Shown here one piece after another: positions 8,557-16,309 of a stretch of DNA of 54,343 nucleotides. Source of the stretch: JANLSO01 sp031362405 (GTDB taxonomy: Bacteria; Actinomycetota; Thermoleophilia; Miltoncostaeales; Miltoncostaeaceae); the NCBI GenBank assembly GCA_031362405.1, contig JANLSO010000107.1, positions 1 to 54,343 of the forward strand, read 5' to 3'. A program made the translations under genes and the position numbers. The notes beneath the pieces are model-generated. The model did not search any database. It was not told where the DNA came from and saw nothing but the letters and a program-made list of their open reading frames with translations. The stretch's first letter is position 1, and each line of letters starts with the position of its first letter.

Positions 8557-9402
8557 GTGACAGAAACCTCCTTCGACCACGACGACGCACTGGTGGTCGG
8601 ACGTCCGGGTTTTTGCCTCTCGGCAGAGGCGACGGGCGATGGTCCGGCCGTGCTGCTTTTGCATGGGCTGAGCGCAACCCGGCGATATGTCGTCCACGGC
8701 TCGCGCATTCTCGAGGCGGCCGGACGGCGGGTGATCTCCTACGACGCCCGTGGCCATGGTGTGTCGGATGCCAGCCCTGAGCCCTCCGCTTACGACTACG
8801 CCGACCTCGTCGGGGATGCGGTGGCGGTGCTCGACGCAGCCAGCGCGGAGAAGTGCGTCCTTGTCGGCCAGTCGATGGGGTCGGCGACCGCGGCGGCGTT
8901 CGCGCTCACCCACCCCGAACGGACGGCGGCACTGGTGATCGTTACGCCCGCCCATCTGGGTCGGCCGGCCAGCCTCGAGAACCTTCCCCGTTGGGACGCC
9001 CTCGCCGATGGCCTCGAGAGGGATGGTGTCGAGGGCTTCATCACGGCCTACGGCCGGCCACGTGTGCCCGAGCGCTACGTCGCGGCGGTGACGACGGTGA
9101 TGCGTCAAAGGATCGCCCGCCACGAACATCCTGAAGCGGTGGCGGCGGCCCTGCGGGTTGTGCCCCGCTCGACCGCTTTCGCGGGCCTCGACGCGCTACG
9201 CGAGATTCGCGTTCCCACCCTGCTCGTCGCGAGCCGCGACGAGATGGATCCGGAGCATCCGCTCTACGTGGCCGAGGGATATGCGGAGATGATCCCCGAT
9301 GCGACATTGGTCATCGACGCCCCCGGAGACAGCCCCCTCGCATGGCGAGGGGGCACGCTCTCCCGCAGGATCCTGGAGTTCCTGGCCGTCTGCGGGAGCT
9401 GA
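8557..9402 (+). CDS. Alpha/beta hydrolase
   Basis: A 281-residue alpha/beta-fold hydrolase. The oxyanion-hole HG pair (LLLHGLSATRRYV), the SYDARGHGVSD strand and the nucleophile elbow GQSMGS (Ser about 108) are present, and the acid is probably in SRDEMDPEHP. Where the catalytic His is expected, the sequence reads DAPGDSPLAWRGG with no His, as in a group of actinobacterial homologues I recall; activity is therefore uncertain. Start is GTG 8557, since no in-frame ATG precedes the conserved region. Divergent from the unknown gene at 7560-8459. Confidence 0.8.
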   Translation: MTETSFDHDDALVVGRPGFCLSAEATGDGPAVLLLHGLSATRRYVVHGSRILEAAGRRVISYDARGHGVSDASPEPSAYDYADLVGDAVAVLDAASAEKCVLVGQSMGSATAAAFALTHPERTAALVIVTPAHLGRPASLENLPRWDALADGLERDGVEGFITAYGRPRVPERYVAAVTTVMRQRIARHEHPEAVAAALRVVPRSTAFAGLDALREIRVPTLLVASRDEMDPEHPLYVAEGYAEMIPDATLVIDAPGDSPLAWRGGTLSRRILEFLAVCGS

Positions 9403-9406
9403 ACCC

Positions 9407-10447
9407 TTAGCGGAAGACCACCCGGCTGGTGATCTGAACCGCCTGGGTGACCTCGCCTGGCGCAACCGTTGCGGACCCCGGGAAGCGGAAGCGTAGGCGG
9501 TACTTGCCGGCGCCCCGCTGCCGGAAGTTGACCTGAACAAAGCCCTTCTTGCTGATCGAGACCTTCCCGAGTGGCCGGAAGGTGCCCCTCCTGAGACCCG
9601 ACGCGATCGCGACCGTCACACGGCCGCGCGCACTCGGTTCACGCACCTTGACGCGGTACCCGTAGCTCGGTCCGCGGGAGTCGGTGAAGTCGCTGCTGTC
9701 GAAGTCAAAGGGCGCAAACGCCGGGATTCGCACCGGCGCACTCCACGGCGAGAAGAATTGGACGCCGGTCGCCGAGGTGAAGCCCTTGGCACGGGCGACG
9801 ATGACCCACTCGCCGGGCTGGTCGAGCCGTACCCCGACGTTCGGAGACGTCGAAGATGGAAACGCTTCCTTCGAATCGCCCACGATTGCCCCGTCGGGCC
9901 CGATCGTCACGTTGCGGGCGTAGCGGACCTCGGTGGTCAACGCGCCGGGGTTCAGCGCGATCGGCAACGGCATTTCGGCCGTGGAGAACCCGTTGGGCTC
10001 ACGGGTGAGGGCACTCGCGAACGGTGACGGACCCAGGCCGATACCGGCGGTGACCGTGTACTGGGCGGTCGCGACGGGGCCGAGCGGCGTGGCGCAGGAA
10101 AAGTCGTTCGCCGCGAACGACTGAACGCTGACGGTGTAGACGCCGTTACCGCGATAATCGACCGCTCGCGCCGACGACGGCGTCGTGCAGGTCTGGGCCC
10201 CTGCGGCGGCGATCCCGTCGGGCCCGAGGACCGTCGCGGTGACGCGACCCTCGGGTGCGGTGAGAGCGAAGCTGAGGTCGACGTCCATATTGCGGATGAC
10301 GAGACCCGGCGTGATGGGAATCGCCGTGCCCGTATCTCCGGTGATCTGAGGCGTCGCGGCGAACCCCAGACATGGGATGACGAGAGAAACGACGAGCGCG
10401 CCGCCGAGAGTGGTGAACACGGTCTTCGTTGCGGGGCAGGTCTTCAT
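9407..10447 (-). CDS. Secreted protein of unknown function
   Basis: A 346-residue exported protein. A signal peptide covers about residues 1-31 (KTCPATK, a hydrophobic core, then GFAATPQ). The mature part is beta-rich with Ig-like character, for example VDLSFALTAPEGRVTATVLG and NGVYTVSVQSF, and ends in a basic strand region, GKYRLRFRFPGSATVAPGE. Four Cys could form disulfides. I do not recognise the family. A TAGCGT box 7 nt upstream of the ATG (10455-10460) suggests a leaderless transcript. It converges on the hydrolase gene with only 4 nt between the two stops. Confidence 0.7.
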   Translation of the reverse strand: MKTCPATKTVFTTLGGALVVSLVIPCLGFAATPQITGDTGTAIPITPGLVIRNMDVDLSFALTAPEGRVTATVLGPDGIAAAGAQTCTTPSSARAVDYRGNGVYTVSVQSFAANDFSCATPLGPVATAQYTVTAGIGLGPSPFASALTREPNGFSTAEMPLPIALNPGALTTEVRYARNVTIGPDGAIVGDSKEAFPSSTSPNVGVRLDQPGEWVIVARAKGFTSATGVQFFSPWSAPVRIPAFAPFDFDSSDFTDSRGPSYGYRVKVREPSARGRVTVAIASGLRRGTFRPLGKVSISKKGFVQVNFRQRGAGKYRLRFRFPGSATVAPGEVTQAVQITSRVVFR

Positions 10448-10454
10448 GCCCGCG

Positions 10455-10460
10455 ACGCTA
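10455..10460 (-). promoter_or_regulatory. Possible leaderless -10 box for the secreted protein
   Basis: TAGCGT on the minus strand, 7 nt before the ATG at 10447. No TTGACA-like -35 at 16-18 nt. The same hexamer sits before ftsZ. Confidence 0.35.
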
Positions 10461-10508
10461 CCAATGGGCCGTCACACATCGCCACCGGATATGAGGCGTG
10501 GGCCGTAA

Positions 10509-11027
10509 TCATTCTGTGGCGAAGCCGGCTTCCCGCAACAGCTTGTGCAGATCGAAAGGTTCGTTCGACATCCGAAGACCACCGTCTTCGGTGCGCGGCC
10601 ACTCGTCACGGGGCCGGTCCCGGTAGAGCTCGATGCCGTTGCCGTCGGGGTCGCGCAGATAGATCGCCTCGCTGACGAGGTGATCGGCGGCACCCTCGAG
10701 CGTGGTGCCGTGCGCGAGGACCCGAGCGAGCGCCCGGCCGAGGGTGAGCCGATCCGGGTACACAATCGCCACGTGGTAGAGCCCGGTCGTGCCGCGCGCG
10801 GGCGGGCCTCCGTCGCGGCTCTCCCACGAGTTCAGGCCGATGTGATGGTGATAGCCACCGGCCGAAAGGAACGCGGCCCCGGGGAAGCGCTCCATCACCT
10901 CGAAACCCAGCACGTCGCGGTAGAAGCCAACCGCGCGCTCCAAGTCGGACACCTTCAGGTGGACATGGCCGATACCCACGCGGGCGTCGACTGGGCCGGT
11001 CAGCTCGGGCGGCAGATCCGTGCTCAT
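10509..11027 (-). CDS. VOC-family (glyoxalase/catechol 2,3-dioxygenase-like) protein
   Basis: A 172-residue vicinal-oxygen-chelate protein. It has the paired beta-alpha-beta modules, with metal-ligand-type positions in GIGHVHLKVSDLERAVGFYR, GTTGLYHVAIVYPD and YLRDPDGNGIELYRDRP. It resembles the N-terminal half of CatE-like catechol 2,3-dioxygenases; a single-unit protein of this size may dimerise. The substrate is not evident. ATG 11027 overlaps the tyrA stop as ATGA, so it is the last gene of the aromatic amino acid operon, hinting at an aromatic substrate. Confidence 0.85.
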   Translation of the reverse strand: MSTDLPPELTGPVDARVGIGHVHLKVSDLERAVGFYRDVLGFEVMERFPGAAFLSAGGYHHHIGLNSWESRDGGPPARGTTGLYHVAIVYPDRLTLGRALARVLAHGTTLEGAADHLVSEAIYLRDPDGNGIELYRDRPRDEWPRTEDGGLRMSNEPFDLHKLLREAGFATE

Positions 11028-12109
11028 CTCTCCCCCATTTCGGCGCGGTATCCGCGCTGCTCCAGAAGGGCCATCGCCGCGGCGGCGGCGGCATGATCGG
11101 CGACCACGAGCACCAGCTCACCCGTGCCACCGGGCGGCCCGGGGCGCAGTGCAAGGTCAGCGATGTTGATGTGCGCGTGCCCCAGGGCCGTGGCGATTTC
11201 GGAGATCGCGCCGGGGCGGTCGGGGACGCCGACCGTGAGCTCCCACGGTGTGGAGACAGCCACCAGCTCGGGTGCGCGCAGCCGTTCGCGCCCGTCCGCG
11301 GCCTCTCGGACGAATTGGCGCAGCCACTCGCGATCGCCGTCGACGATGGCCTTCTCTACACGCTCGAGCCCCTCGCGGTGACGCGTCATCGCCATGAGCA
11401 CCGCGTCCCTGTTGGCGAGGAGGATGTCGGCCCACAGCGGAGGGTTCGCGCCGGCCACACGGGTGAGATCCGAAAACGAGGGGCCCGCCGAACGCAGCGC
11501 TTCGCGGCCGCCGGGGCTGGTCGCCGCGGCCTGGTGGATCAGCTGGGCGGCGAGCACGTGCGGCAGGTGCGACACCAACGCCATCAGGTGGTCGTGGACC
11601 TCGGCGTCGATGGCGACCGGGCGCGCACCCACCGCCACGACCATCGCGTGCAGGCGCTCGTAGAGCGGGCCGCGTGAATCGGACGTCGGGGTGAGGAACC
11701 ACATGGCGCCCTGGAACAGATCTGCGCGCGACGACGCGACCCCCGAGCGCTCACCGCCGCATACGGGGTGCCCTCCGATGAACCGGCCGCGATGGGCGGC
11801 GCCGACACCCGCGATGACGCTGGCTTTGGCCGAACCGAGGTCGGTCACCAGGCAGTCGGACACCCCCAAAGCCTCCCCCACCAGCCCGGAGATCAGCCCG
11901 ACAGGCGCGGCGACAACGATCGCCGACGCGCCCTCGGCTGCCTCCGCGATCGAGGCGGCCGCATGGGTGATGACACCGAGGCGAAGCCCCTCCGCGAGCG
12001 CCGTCGGATCGGGGTCGACGCCACGCACGACCTCCACGCCCGCATCCCGAAGGGCACGCGCCAACGACCCACCCATGAGCCCGAGGCCGACAATCGCCAC
12101 CGGGCCCAT
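11024..12109 (-). CDS. tyrA: Prephenate dehydrogenase with C-terminal ACT domain
   Basis: Oxidatively decarboxylates prephenate to 4-hydroxyphenylpyruvate on the tyrosine branch. The NAD-binding GLGLMGGSLARAL starts at about residue 7; the catalytic region includes FIGGHPVCGGERSGV and HDHLMALVSHLPHVLA. The last 75 or so residues form an ACT-type regulatory domain (TPWELTVGVPDRPGAISEIA), consistent with feedback control by tyrosine. 361 residues is normal for the ACT-containing form. It begins 10 nt after the DAHP synthase stop and is coupled to the VOC gene downstream. Confidence 0.94.
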   Translation of the reverse strand: MGPVAIVGLGLMGGSLARALRDAGVEVVRGVDPDPTALAEGLRLGVITHAAASIAEAAEGASAIVVAAPVGLISGLVGEALGVSDCLVTDLGSAKASVIAGVGAAHRGRFIGGHPVCGGERSGVASSRADLFQGAMWFLTPTSDSRGPLYERLHAMVVAVGARPVAIDAEVHDHLMALVSHLPHVLAAQLIHQAAATSPGGREALRSAGPSFSDLTRVAGANPPLWADILLANRDAVLMAMTRHREGLERVEKAIVDGDREWLRQFVREAADGRERLRAPELVAVSTPWELTVGVPDRPGAISEIATALGHAHINIADLALRPGPPGGTGELVLVVADHAAAAAAMALLEQRGYRAEMGER

Positions 12110-12119
12110 CGAGATGTCG

Positions 12120-13163
12120 TTAGGCGACGGGAACCGGCTCGCTGCCGGCGATGACCTTGCCCATCAGGTCGACGCAGCGCTTGACGTCGGCGACCCACGC
12201 CGCGAACTGGTCGGCGTAGAGGGCCTGCGGTCCGTCGCACAGCGCGGTCTCGGGCGAGGGGTGGACCTCGACCATCAGCCCGTCGGCTCCCGCCACGACC
12301 GCCGCGCGGGCCATCGGCAGGATCAGGTCGCGACGACCCGCGGCGTGCGAGGGGTCAACGATGATCGGAAGGCTCGAAAGCCCCTTGACAACCGGAACGG
12401 CCGAGATGTCGAGCGTCGACCGCGTGGCGGTCTCGAACGTCCGGATGCCCCGCTCGCAAAGGATGATCCGCTCGTTTCCTTCGCGAGCGATGTACTCGGC
12501 CGACAGCAGCCATTCCTCGATGGTCGCCGAGAGACCGCGCTTAAGGAGAACCGCCGTGTCGGTCTTGCCGACCTCTTTGAGGAGGTCGAAGTTCTGCATG
12601 TTGCGTGCGCCCAACTGGATGACGTCGGCGACCTCGATCACGTCGTCGAGCTGCCGGACGTCCATGACCTCGGTCACGATCGGCATGCCGGTCTCGGCAC
12701 GGGCCTCGGCGAGGATCTCCAGAGCTTCCTTGCCCAGCCCCTGGAAGGTGTACGGCGAGCTGCGCGGCTTGTAGGCACCGCCGCGGGTCATCGAGGCACC
12801 GGCGTCTTTGCACGCGCGAATGGCGGTGAGGGTCTGCTCGCGCGACTCGACGGTGCAGGGGCCTGCGATCAGGCAGAAGCTCCCTCCACCGATCTTGCGG
12901 CCCGCGACGTCGATGACGTTGTCAGAGCCGCGGAAGTCGCTGGAGACCAGCTTGTACGGCTTCAGGATCGGCACCACACGCTCAACCCCGGGCTCGCCGT
13001 CGAGCTGCATGCTTGCGACCAGCTCACGGTCGTCGCCGATGGCGCCGATGACGGTGACGAACTCACCGACGGATGGATGGGCACGCCCACCGGCGCGCTC
13101 GATGCGCTCGATCACGTGCGCGATCTCTTCCTGAGTCGCGCCTTCCCTCATGACGATCAGCAT
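12120..13163 (-). CDS. aroF: 3-deoxy-7-phosphoheptulonate synthase (type I-beta, with N-terminal regulatory domain)
   Basis: Catalyses the first step of the shikimate pathway, condensing PEP and erythrose-4-phosphate. The N-terminal 70 or so residues (MLIVMREGATQEEIAHVIER) form the ferredoxin-like domain that mediates tyrosine/phenylalanine inhibition in Thermotoga-type enzymes. The barrel has the expected IAGPCTVES, RGGAYKPRSSPYTFQG and DPSHAAGRRD motifs. I choose ATG 13163 because family members start at this point, the AAGGAAGGA site (13173-13181) is well spaced from it, and it overlaps the stop of an 18-codon ORF; ATG 13172 is also possible. 347 residues. Confidence 0.94.
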   Translation of the reverse strand: MLIVMREGATQEEIAHVIERIERAGGRAHPSVGEFVTVIGAIGDDRELVASMQLDGEPGVERVVPILKPYKLVSSDFRGSDNVIDVAGRKIGGGSFCLIAGPCTVESREQTLTAIRACKDAGASMTRGGAYKPRSSPYTFQGLGKEALEILAEARAETGMPIVTEVMDVRQLDDVIEVADVIQLGARNMQNFDLLKEVGKTDTAVLLKRGLSATIEEWLLSAEYIAREGNERIILCERGIRTFETATRSTLDISAVPVVKGLSSLPIIVDPSHAAGRRDLILPMARAAVVAGADGLMVEVHPSPETALCDGPQALYADQFAAWVADVKRCVDLMGKVIAGSEPVPVA

Positions 13164-13219
13164 CAGGTCCATTCCTTCCTTGTCGCCCGTCCGGGCGCAG
13201 TCGTGGTCGTGCAGGTCAT
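13163..13219 (-). CDS. 18-codon ORF bridging the aminotransferase and aroF genes
   Basis: ATG 13219-13217 overlaps the aminotransferase stop as ATGA, and its own TGA (13165-13163) overlaps the aroF ATG as TGATG. The peptide is MTCTTTTAPGRATRKEWT. Nothing is known of such a peptide. The arrangement suggests a translational coupler or leader peptide carrying ribosomes from one gene to the next. It contains one Trp and five Thr codons, no Phe or Tyr. It could be chance. Confidence 0.35.
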   Translation of the reverse strand: MTCTTTTAPGRATRKEWT

Positions 13220-14313
13220 GCGATCTCCGCGGCCAGCGCCGCCAAGAAGGCATCGTTTTCTTCCGGTGTACCGATCGAGACGCGCATGCGCCCCGGAACA
13301 CCGAGTGAAGCACCGTTGCGGACGATGATGCCGCGACGAAGGAGCCGTTCGTGCAACGAAGGCACATCGGCCCCGTCTCGGCTCGTCCGCATGAGGATAA
13401 AGTTGCCGTGGCTGGGCGTAAAGGCCAGTTTCATGGTCGCCAGCACATTCGCGACCCTTTCGCGCTCGGAGATCGTCTGCCGAACACGCGTTTCGAGGTC
13501 GGTGAGGTGGCGCAATGCTTCGAGCGCCGCGACCTGGGCGAGGCTGCTGCTGTTGAACGGTGGCCTCACCCGATTGAGGGCGTCGATCCAACCGGCACCA
13601 CCCACTCCGTATCCCACGCGAAGGCCCGGTAAACCGTGCGCCTTGCTGAACGTGCGCGTGACCAAAAGGTTTGGCCTCTGGCGCGCGAGGCTCATCATCC
13701 GCCCCCGATCGGGCGCGGTGACGAAGTCGTTGTAGGCCTCGTCGATCAGCACCGGAAGGTCGTCGGGAAGGCCATCCAGAAATGAGGTCAGCCGATCGGC
13801 GCCGATGTAGGCACCGGTCGGGTTGTTCGGGTTGCAGACGATCACCAAGCGGGTGCGTTCATCCACGTCGGCGGCCATCGCGTCGAGGTCGTGAAGGCCA
13901 CTGTCATCGAGGGGAACCGCAATGCCCTCCGCGCCAGAGGCGCTGGCCAGCGGGGCGTAAAGCGCGAACGAGGGAGCTGCGTAGACGACGGTGGTTCCGG
14001 GATCAAGCAGGGCCTGGCCAGCCATGAGAATCAGCTCACCCGAGCCGTTTCCGACAATGACCTGAGACGCATCGACCCCGTGCAGGTCGGCAAGCACCGC
14101 ACGCAGCGCCCGTGCCGAGCCGTCGGGGTAGCGGTTGAGACCGGTCGCCGCCGCCGCGATCGCACCGGCCACGGCGGCAAGCGGACCGTGGGGGCTCTCG
14201 TTCGACGCGAGCTTGACGACCCGCTCGAGGCCGTAGCGCTCCGCAACCTCGGCACTGGTGAGACCGGGTTCGTACCGGGGAATGGCGTCGAGGCGGGCTG
14301 AACCGGTAATCAC
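13216..14313 (-). CDS. hisC: PLP-dependent aminotransferase (histidinol-phosphate/aromatic type)
   Basis: A 365-residue fold-type I aminotransferase of the HisC family. Conserved features are LASNESPHGP, the NRYPDG segment, VCNPNNPTG, the DEAYNDF aspartate and the PLP-lysine motif FSKAHGLPGLRVGYG. HisC-like enzymes can transaminate imidazole acetol phosphate, phenylpyruvate or 4-hydroxyphenylpyruvate. Its place at the head of an operon with DAHP synthase and prephenate dehydrogenase makes a tyrosine/phenylalanine role likely, with histidine synthesis also possible. GTG 14313 is chosen, since the VITGSARLDAIPRYEPG start fits the family. Confidence 0.88.
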   Translation of the reverse strand: MITGSARLDAIPRYEPGLTSAEVAERYGLERVVKLASNESPHGPLAAVAGAIAAAATGLNRYPDGSARALRAVLADLHGVDASQVIVGNGSGELILMAGQALLDPGTTVVYAAPSFALYAPLASASGAEGIAVPLDDSGLHDLDAMAADVDERTRLVIVCNPNNPTGAYIGADRLTSFLDGLPDDLPVLIDEAYNDFVTAPDRGRMMSLARQRPNLLVTRTFSKAHGLPGLRVGYGVGGAGWIDALNRVRPPFNSSSLAQVAALEALRHLTDLETRVRQTISERERVANVLATMKLAFTPSHGNFILMRTSRDGADVPSLHERLLRRGIIVRNGASLGVPGRMRVSIGTPEENDAFLAALAAEIA

Positions 14314-14716
14314 CGGCCGAGTGTAGTTGCGCTGAGGCGCTCGCGAACCCACACAACGAGTCGACGGCCAATGCCCGTGCACTCTCCCGCCCGCTCCGGG
14401 AACCTCGCTCGCCACCGACTCTGTCACCACCGGTGCCTGGCACCAGTGGTGACAGAGGCGACCCCGGCCGGTGGACGGCCGGGCGCAGATCGGTGCCGGG
14501 CGCGGGGGTCCATGAGCGCGTGAAAGCTGATCACGATGGTCTTTGTGGAGCGTCGCCGAGAGAATCTCTGGAGTCGTTTGCGCTCTCCCGGTGCCTGGCA
14601 CCGGTGGTGACACATCGGTGCGCCAGAACGGCGCGGGCCCCGTTCGTGTTCGGGTGTGAGGGACTTCACCGACCCGGAGTGGCGCGGGGCACTGGATGCG
14701 TTATTGTCAAATCGAC
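14314..14716. other. 403-bp divergent intergenic region
   Basis: It lies between the aminotransferase gene (minus) and nadB (plus) and must hold both promoters. The centre is occupied by the inverted-repeat element at 14421-14613, described separately. Just before nadB is TATTGT (14702-14707), 9 nt upstream of ATG 14717, a possible -10 box. No credible ORF is seen. Confidence 0.6.
14421..14613. repeat. REPIN-like inverted-repeat element
   Basis: The left end, 14421-14455, is a palindrome with 17-nt arms and one mismatch around a central T; its core is GGTGCCTGGCACC. The right end, 14588-14613, has the same core in a palindrome with 8-nt arms. The outer sequences are inverted copies of each other: 14423-14444 and 14590-14611 match over 22 nt except at the centre base. 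Between them is an 8-bp hairpin, CCCGGCCG (14463-14470) / CGGCCGGG (14476-14483). The layout of two inverted REP units around a spacer resembles a REPIN/BIME. No transposase is in the window. Confidence 0.55.
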
Positions 14717-16309
14717 ATGAGCCTCCCTCTCGAAATACGTCAACTCGACGCAAACCGCACAAACTCTGCTCCCGTCATCGTCGTGGGAAGCGGCCTCGCG
14801 GGGCTGCTGTTTGCACTGCGTGCGGTCGAGCACACGCCCGTCGTTCTCGTCACCAAGACGGAGATCGGGGCGGGATCGAGCAGCTACGCCCAGGGCGGTA
14901 TCGCCGCGGTGCTCGCTCCAACCGATTCGATCACGGCGCACATGGCCGACACGATTACCGCCGGAGCGGGCCTGTGCGAGTGGGAAGCCGTTCGACGCGC
15001 ATGTGTCGAGGGCCCCGCGGTGATCGCGGAGCTGGTGCGCTGGGGCGTGGCGTTCGACCGTGATGGCGAGCGACTTTCGCTCGGGCGTGAAGGTGCCCAC
15101 TCCGCGAACCGGATCGCACACGCCGGCGGGGACGCAACCGGGGCGGCGATCGTCGCGGCTCTTCGCACGGCGGTCACGAACCACGCCGAGATCACCATCC
15201 ACAGCGGCCAGACCGCGCGACGCCTCGAGGTCGCGGGCGGTCGCGTCACTGGGCTCGTCACCGAAGACGCCGACGGACGGCGTCATCGTCACGCGGGGCG
15301 GGCGGTCGTTATGGCCACCGGCGGGGCGGGGCAGCTTTTCGCGCGCACCACGAACCCACGCGGCTCGACCGGCGATGGCGTCGCGCTCGCCGCGCTGGCC
15401 GGGGCCGCGGTCGCCGATCTCGAGTTCACGCAGTTCCACCCCACCGCGCTGGCCCTGGGCCCGAGCCCGCTGGCGCTGGTCAGTGAGGCCGCCCGCGGTG
15501 CCGGTGGCTACCTGCGTGACGCCCGCGGTCACCGCTTCATGCTCGACATCCACCCCCAGGCCGAACTCGGGCCGCGTGACGTCGTCGCCCGGGCCGTCGC
15601 GCGGCAGGCCCAGGCCGATGGGCAGGACGTCGTCCTCGACATGTCCCATCTCGACGCCGATGACGTGCATCGCCACTTCCCGAACGTCGCGGCGGGCTGC
15701 GCGCGGCATGGTCTCGACCTGGCAACGGATCTGATTCCGGTCACCCCTGCCGCCCACTACGCCATCGGGGGCGTGCTCACCGACATGACCGGACGCTCGA
15801 CTCTGCTCGGCCTCTACGCGCTCGGCGAATGCTCGGCGACGGGGCTTCACGGCGCGAACCGCCTGGCGAGCAACAGCCTCCTCGAAGCCGCGGTAATGGC
15901 TCTGGCCGCCGCCGACGACCTCGCCGGCGGCGGAGTGGGATGGCGCGCCGCAGATCCTACCCCGACGCGCTCCGGCGTCATCGAGGGCACCACGCCCGCC
16001 GATGTCGGGGCGGTGATGTGGAGCGGCATGGGTCTCGAACGCGACGCGGCGGGCATGGCCGAGACCGCCCGAGCCCTCGAGACGATCAGCGCGCCCGACT
16101 CGGCCGAAGCACGCAATCTGATCGTGGTCGCGCGCCTGTCGGTGCGCGCCGCCCAGGCACGTGGCGAAAGCCGCGGGGCCCACTACCGCTCCGACTTCCC
16201 CACCAACCACCGCGATCTCGCGCGGCGGGTCGCATGGCTCGGCGACACCCCCTACTCGCTCGACGCGGTCGCTCGACGCCGCGTCGCCCGCACCAAGGAG
16301 ACCGCATGA
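14717..16309 (+). CDS. nadB: L-aspartate oxidase
   Basis: A flavoenzyme that oxidises aspartate to iminoaspartate, the first step of NAD synthesis. The FAD-binding VVGSGLAGLLFAL is near the N-terminus, and the family motifs SSYAQGGIAAVL, MATGGAGQLFARTTNP, TQFHPTAL, PAAHYAIGGV and GLHGANRLASNSLLEA are intact, as is the GAHYRSDFP segment at the C-terminus. The length, 530 residues, is normal. ATG 14717 is chosen over an upstream GTG-type start at 14696 because family members begin close to this point. It overlaps nadA as ATGA. Confidence 0.96.
   Translation: MSLPLEIRQLDANRTNSAPVIVVGSGLAGLLFALRAVEHTPVVLVTKTEIGAGSSSYAQGGIAAVLAPTDSITAHMADTITAGAGLCEWEAVRRACVEGPAVIAELVRWGVAFDRDGERLSLGREGAHSANRIAHAGGDATGAAIVAALRTAVTNHAEITIHSGQTARRLEVAGGRVTGLVTEDADGRRHRHAGRAVVMATGGAGQLFARTTNPRGSTGDGVALAALAGAAVADLEFTQFHPTALALGPSPLALVSEAARGAGGYLRDARGHRFMLDIHPQAELGPRDVVARAVARQAQADGQDVVLDMSHLDADDVHRHFPNVAAGCARHGLDLATDLIPVTPAAHYAIGGVLTDMTGRSTLLGLYALGECSATGLHGANRLASNSLLEAAVMALAAADDLAGGGVGWRAADPTPTRSGVIEGTTPADVGAVMWSGMGLERDAAGMAETARALETISAPDSAEARNLIVVARLSVRAAQARGESRGAHYRSDFPTNHRDLARRVAWLGDTPYSLDAVARRRVARTKETA

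Noticed and set aside
14425..14613. Insertion sequence with terminal inverted repeats
   Set aside because: Under 200 bp with no transposase and no target duplication seen; better described as a REPIN-like or MITE-like element.
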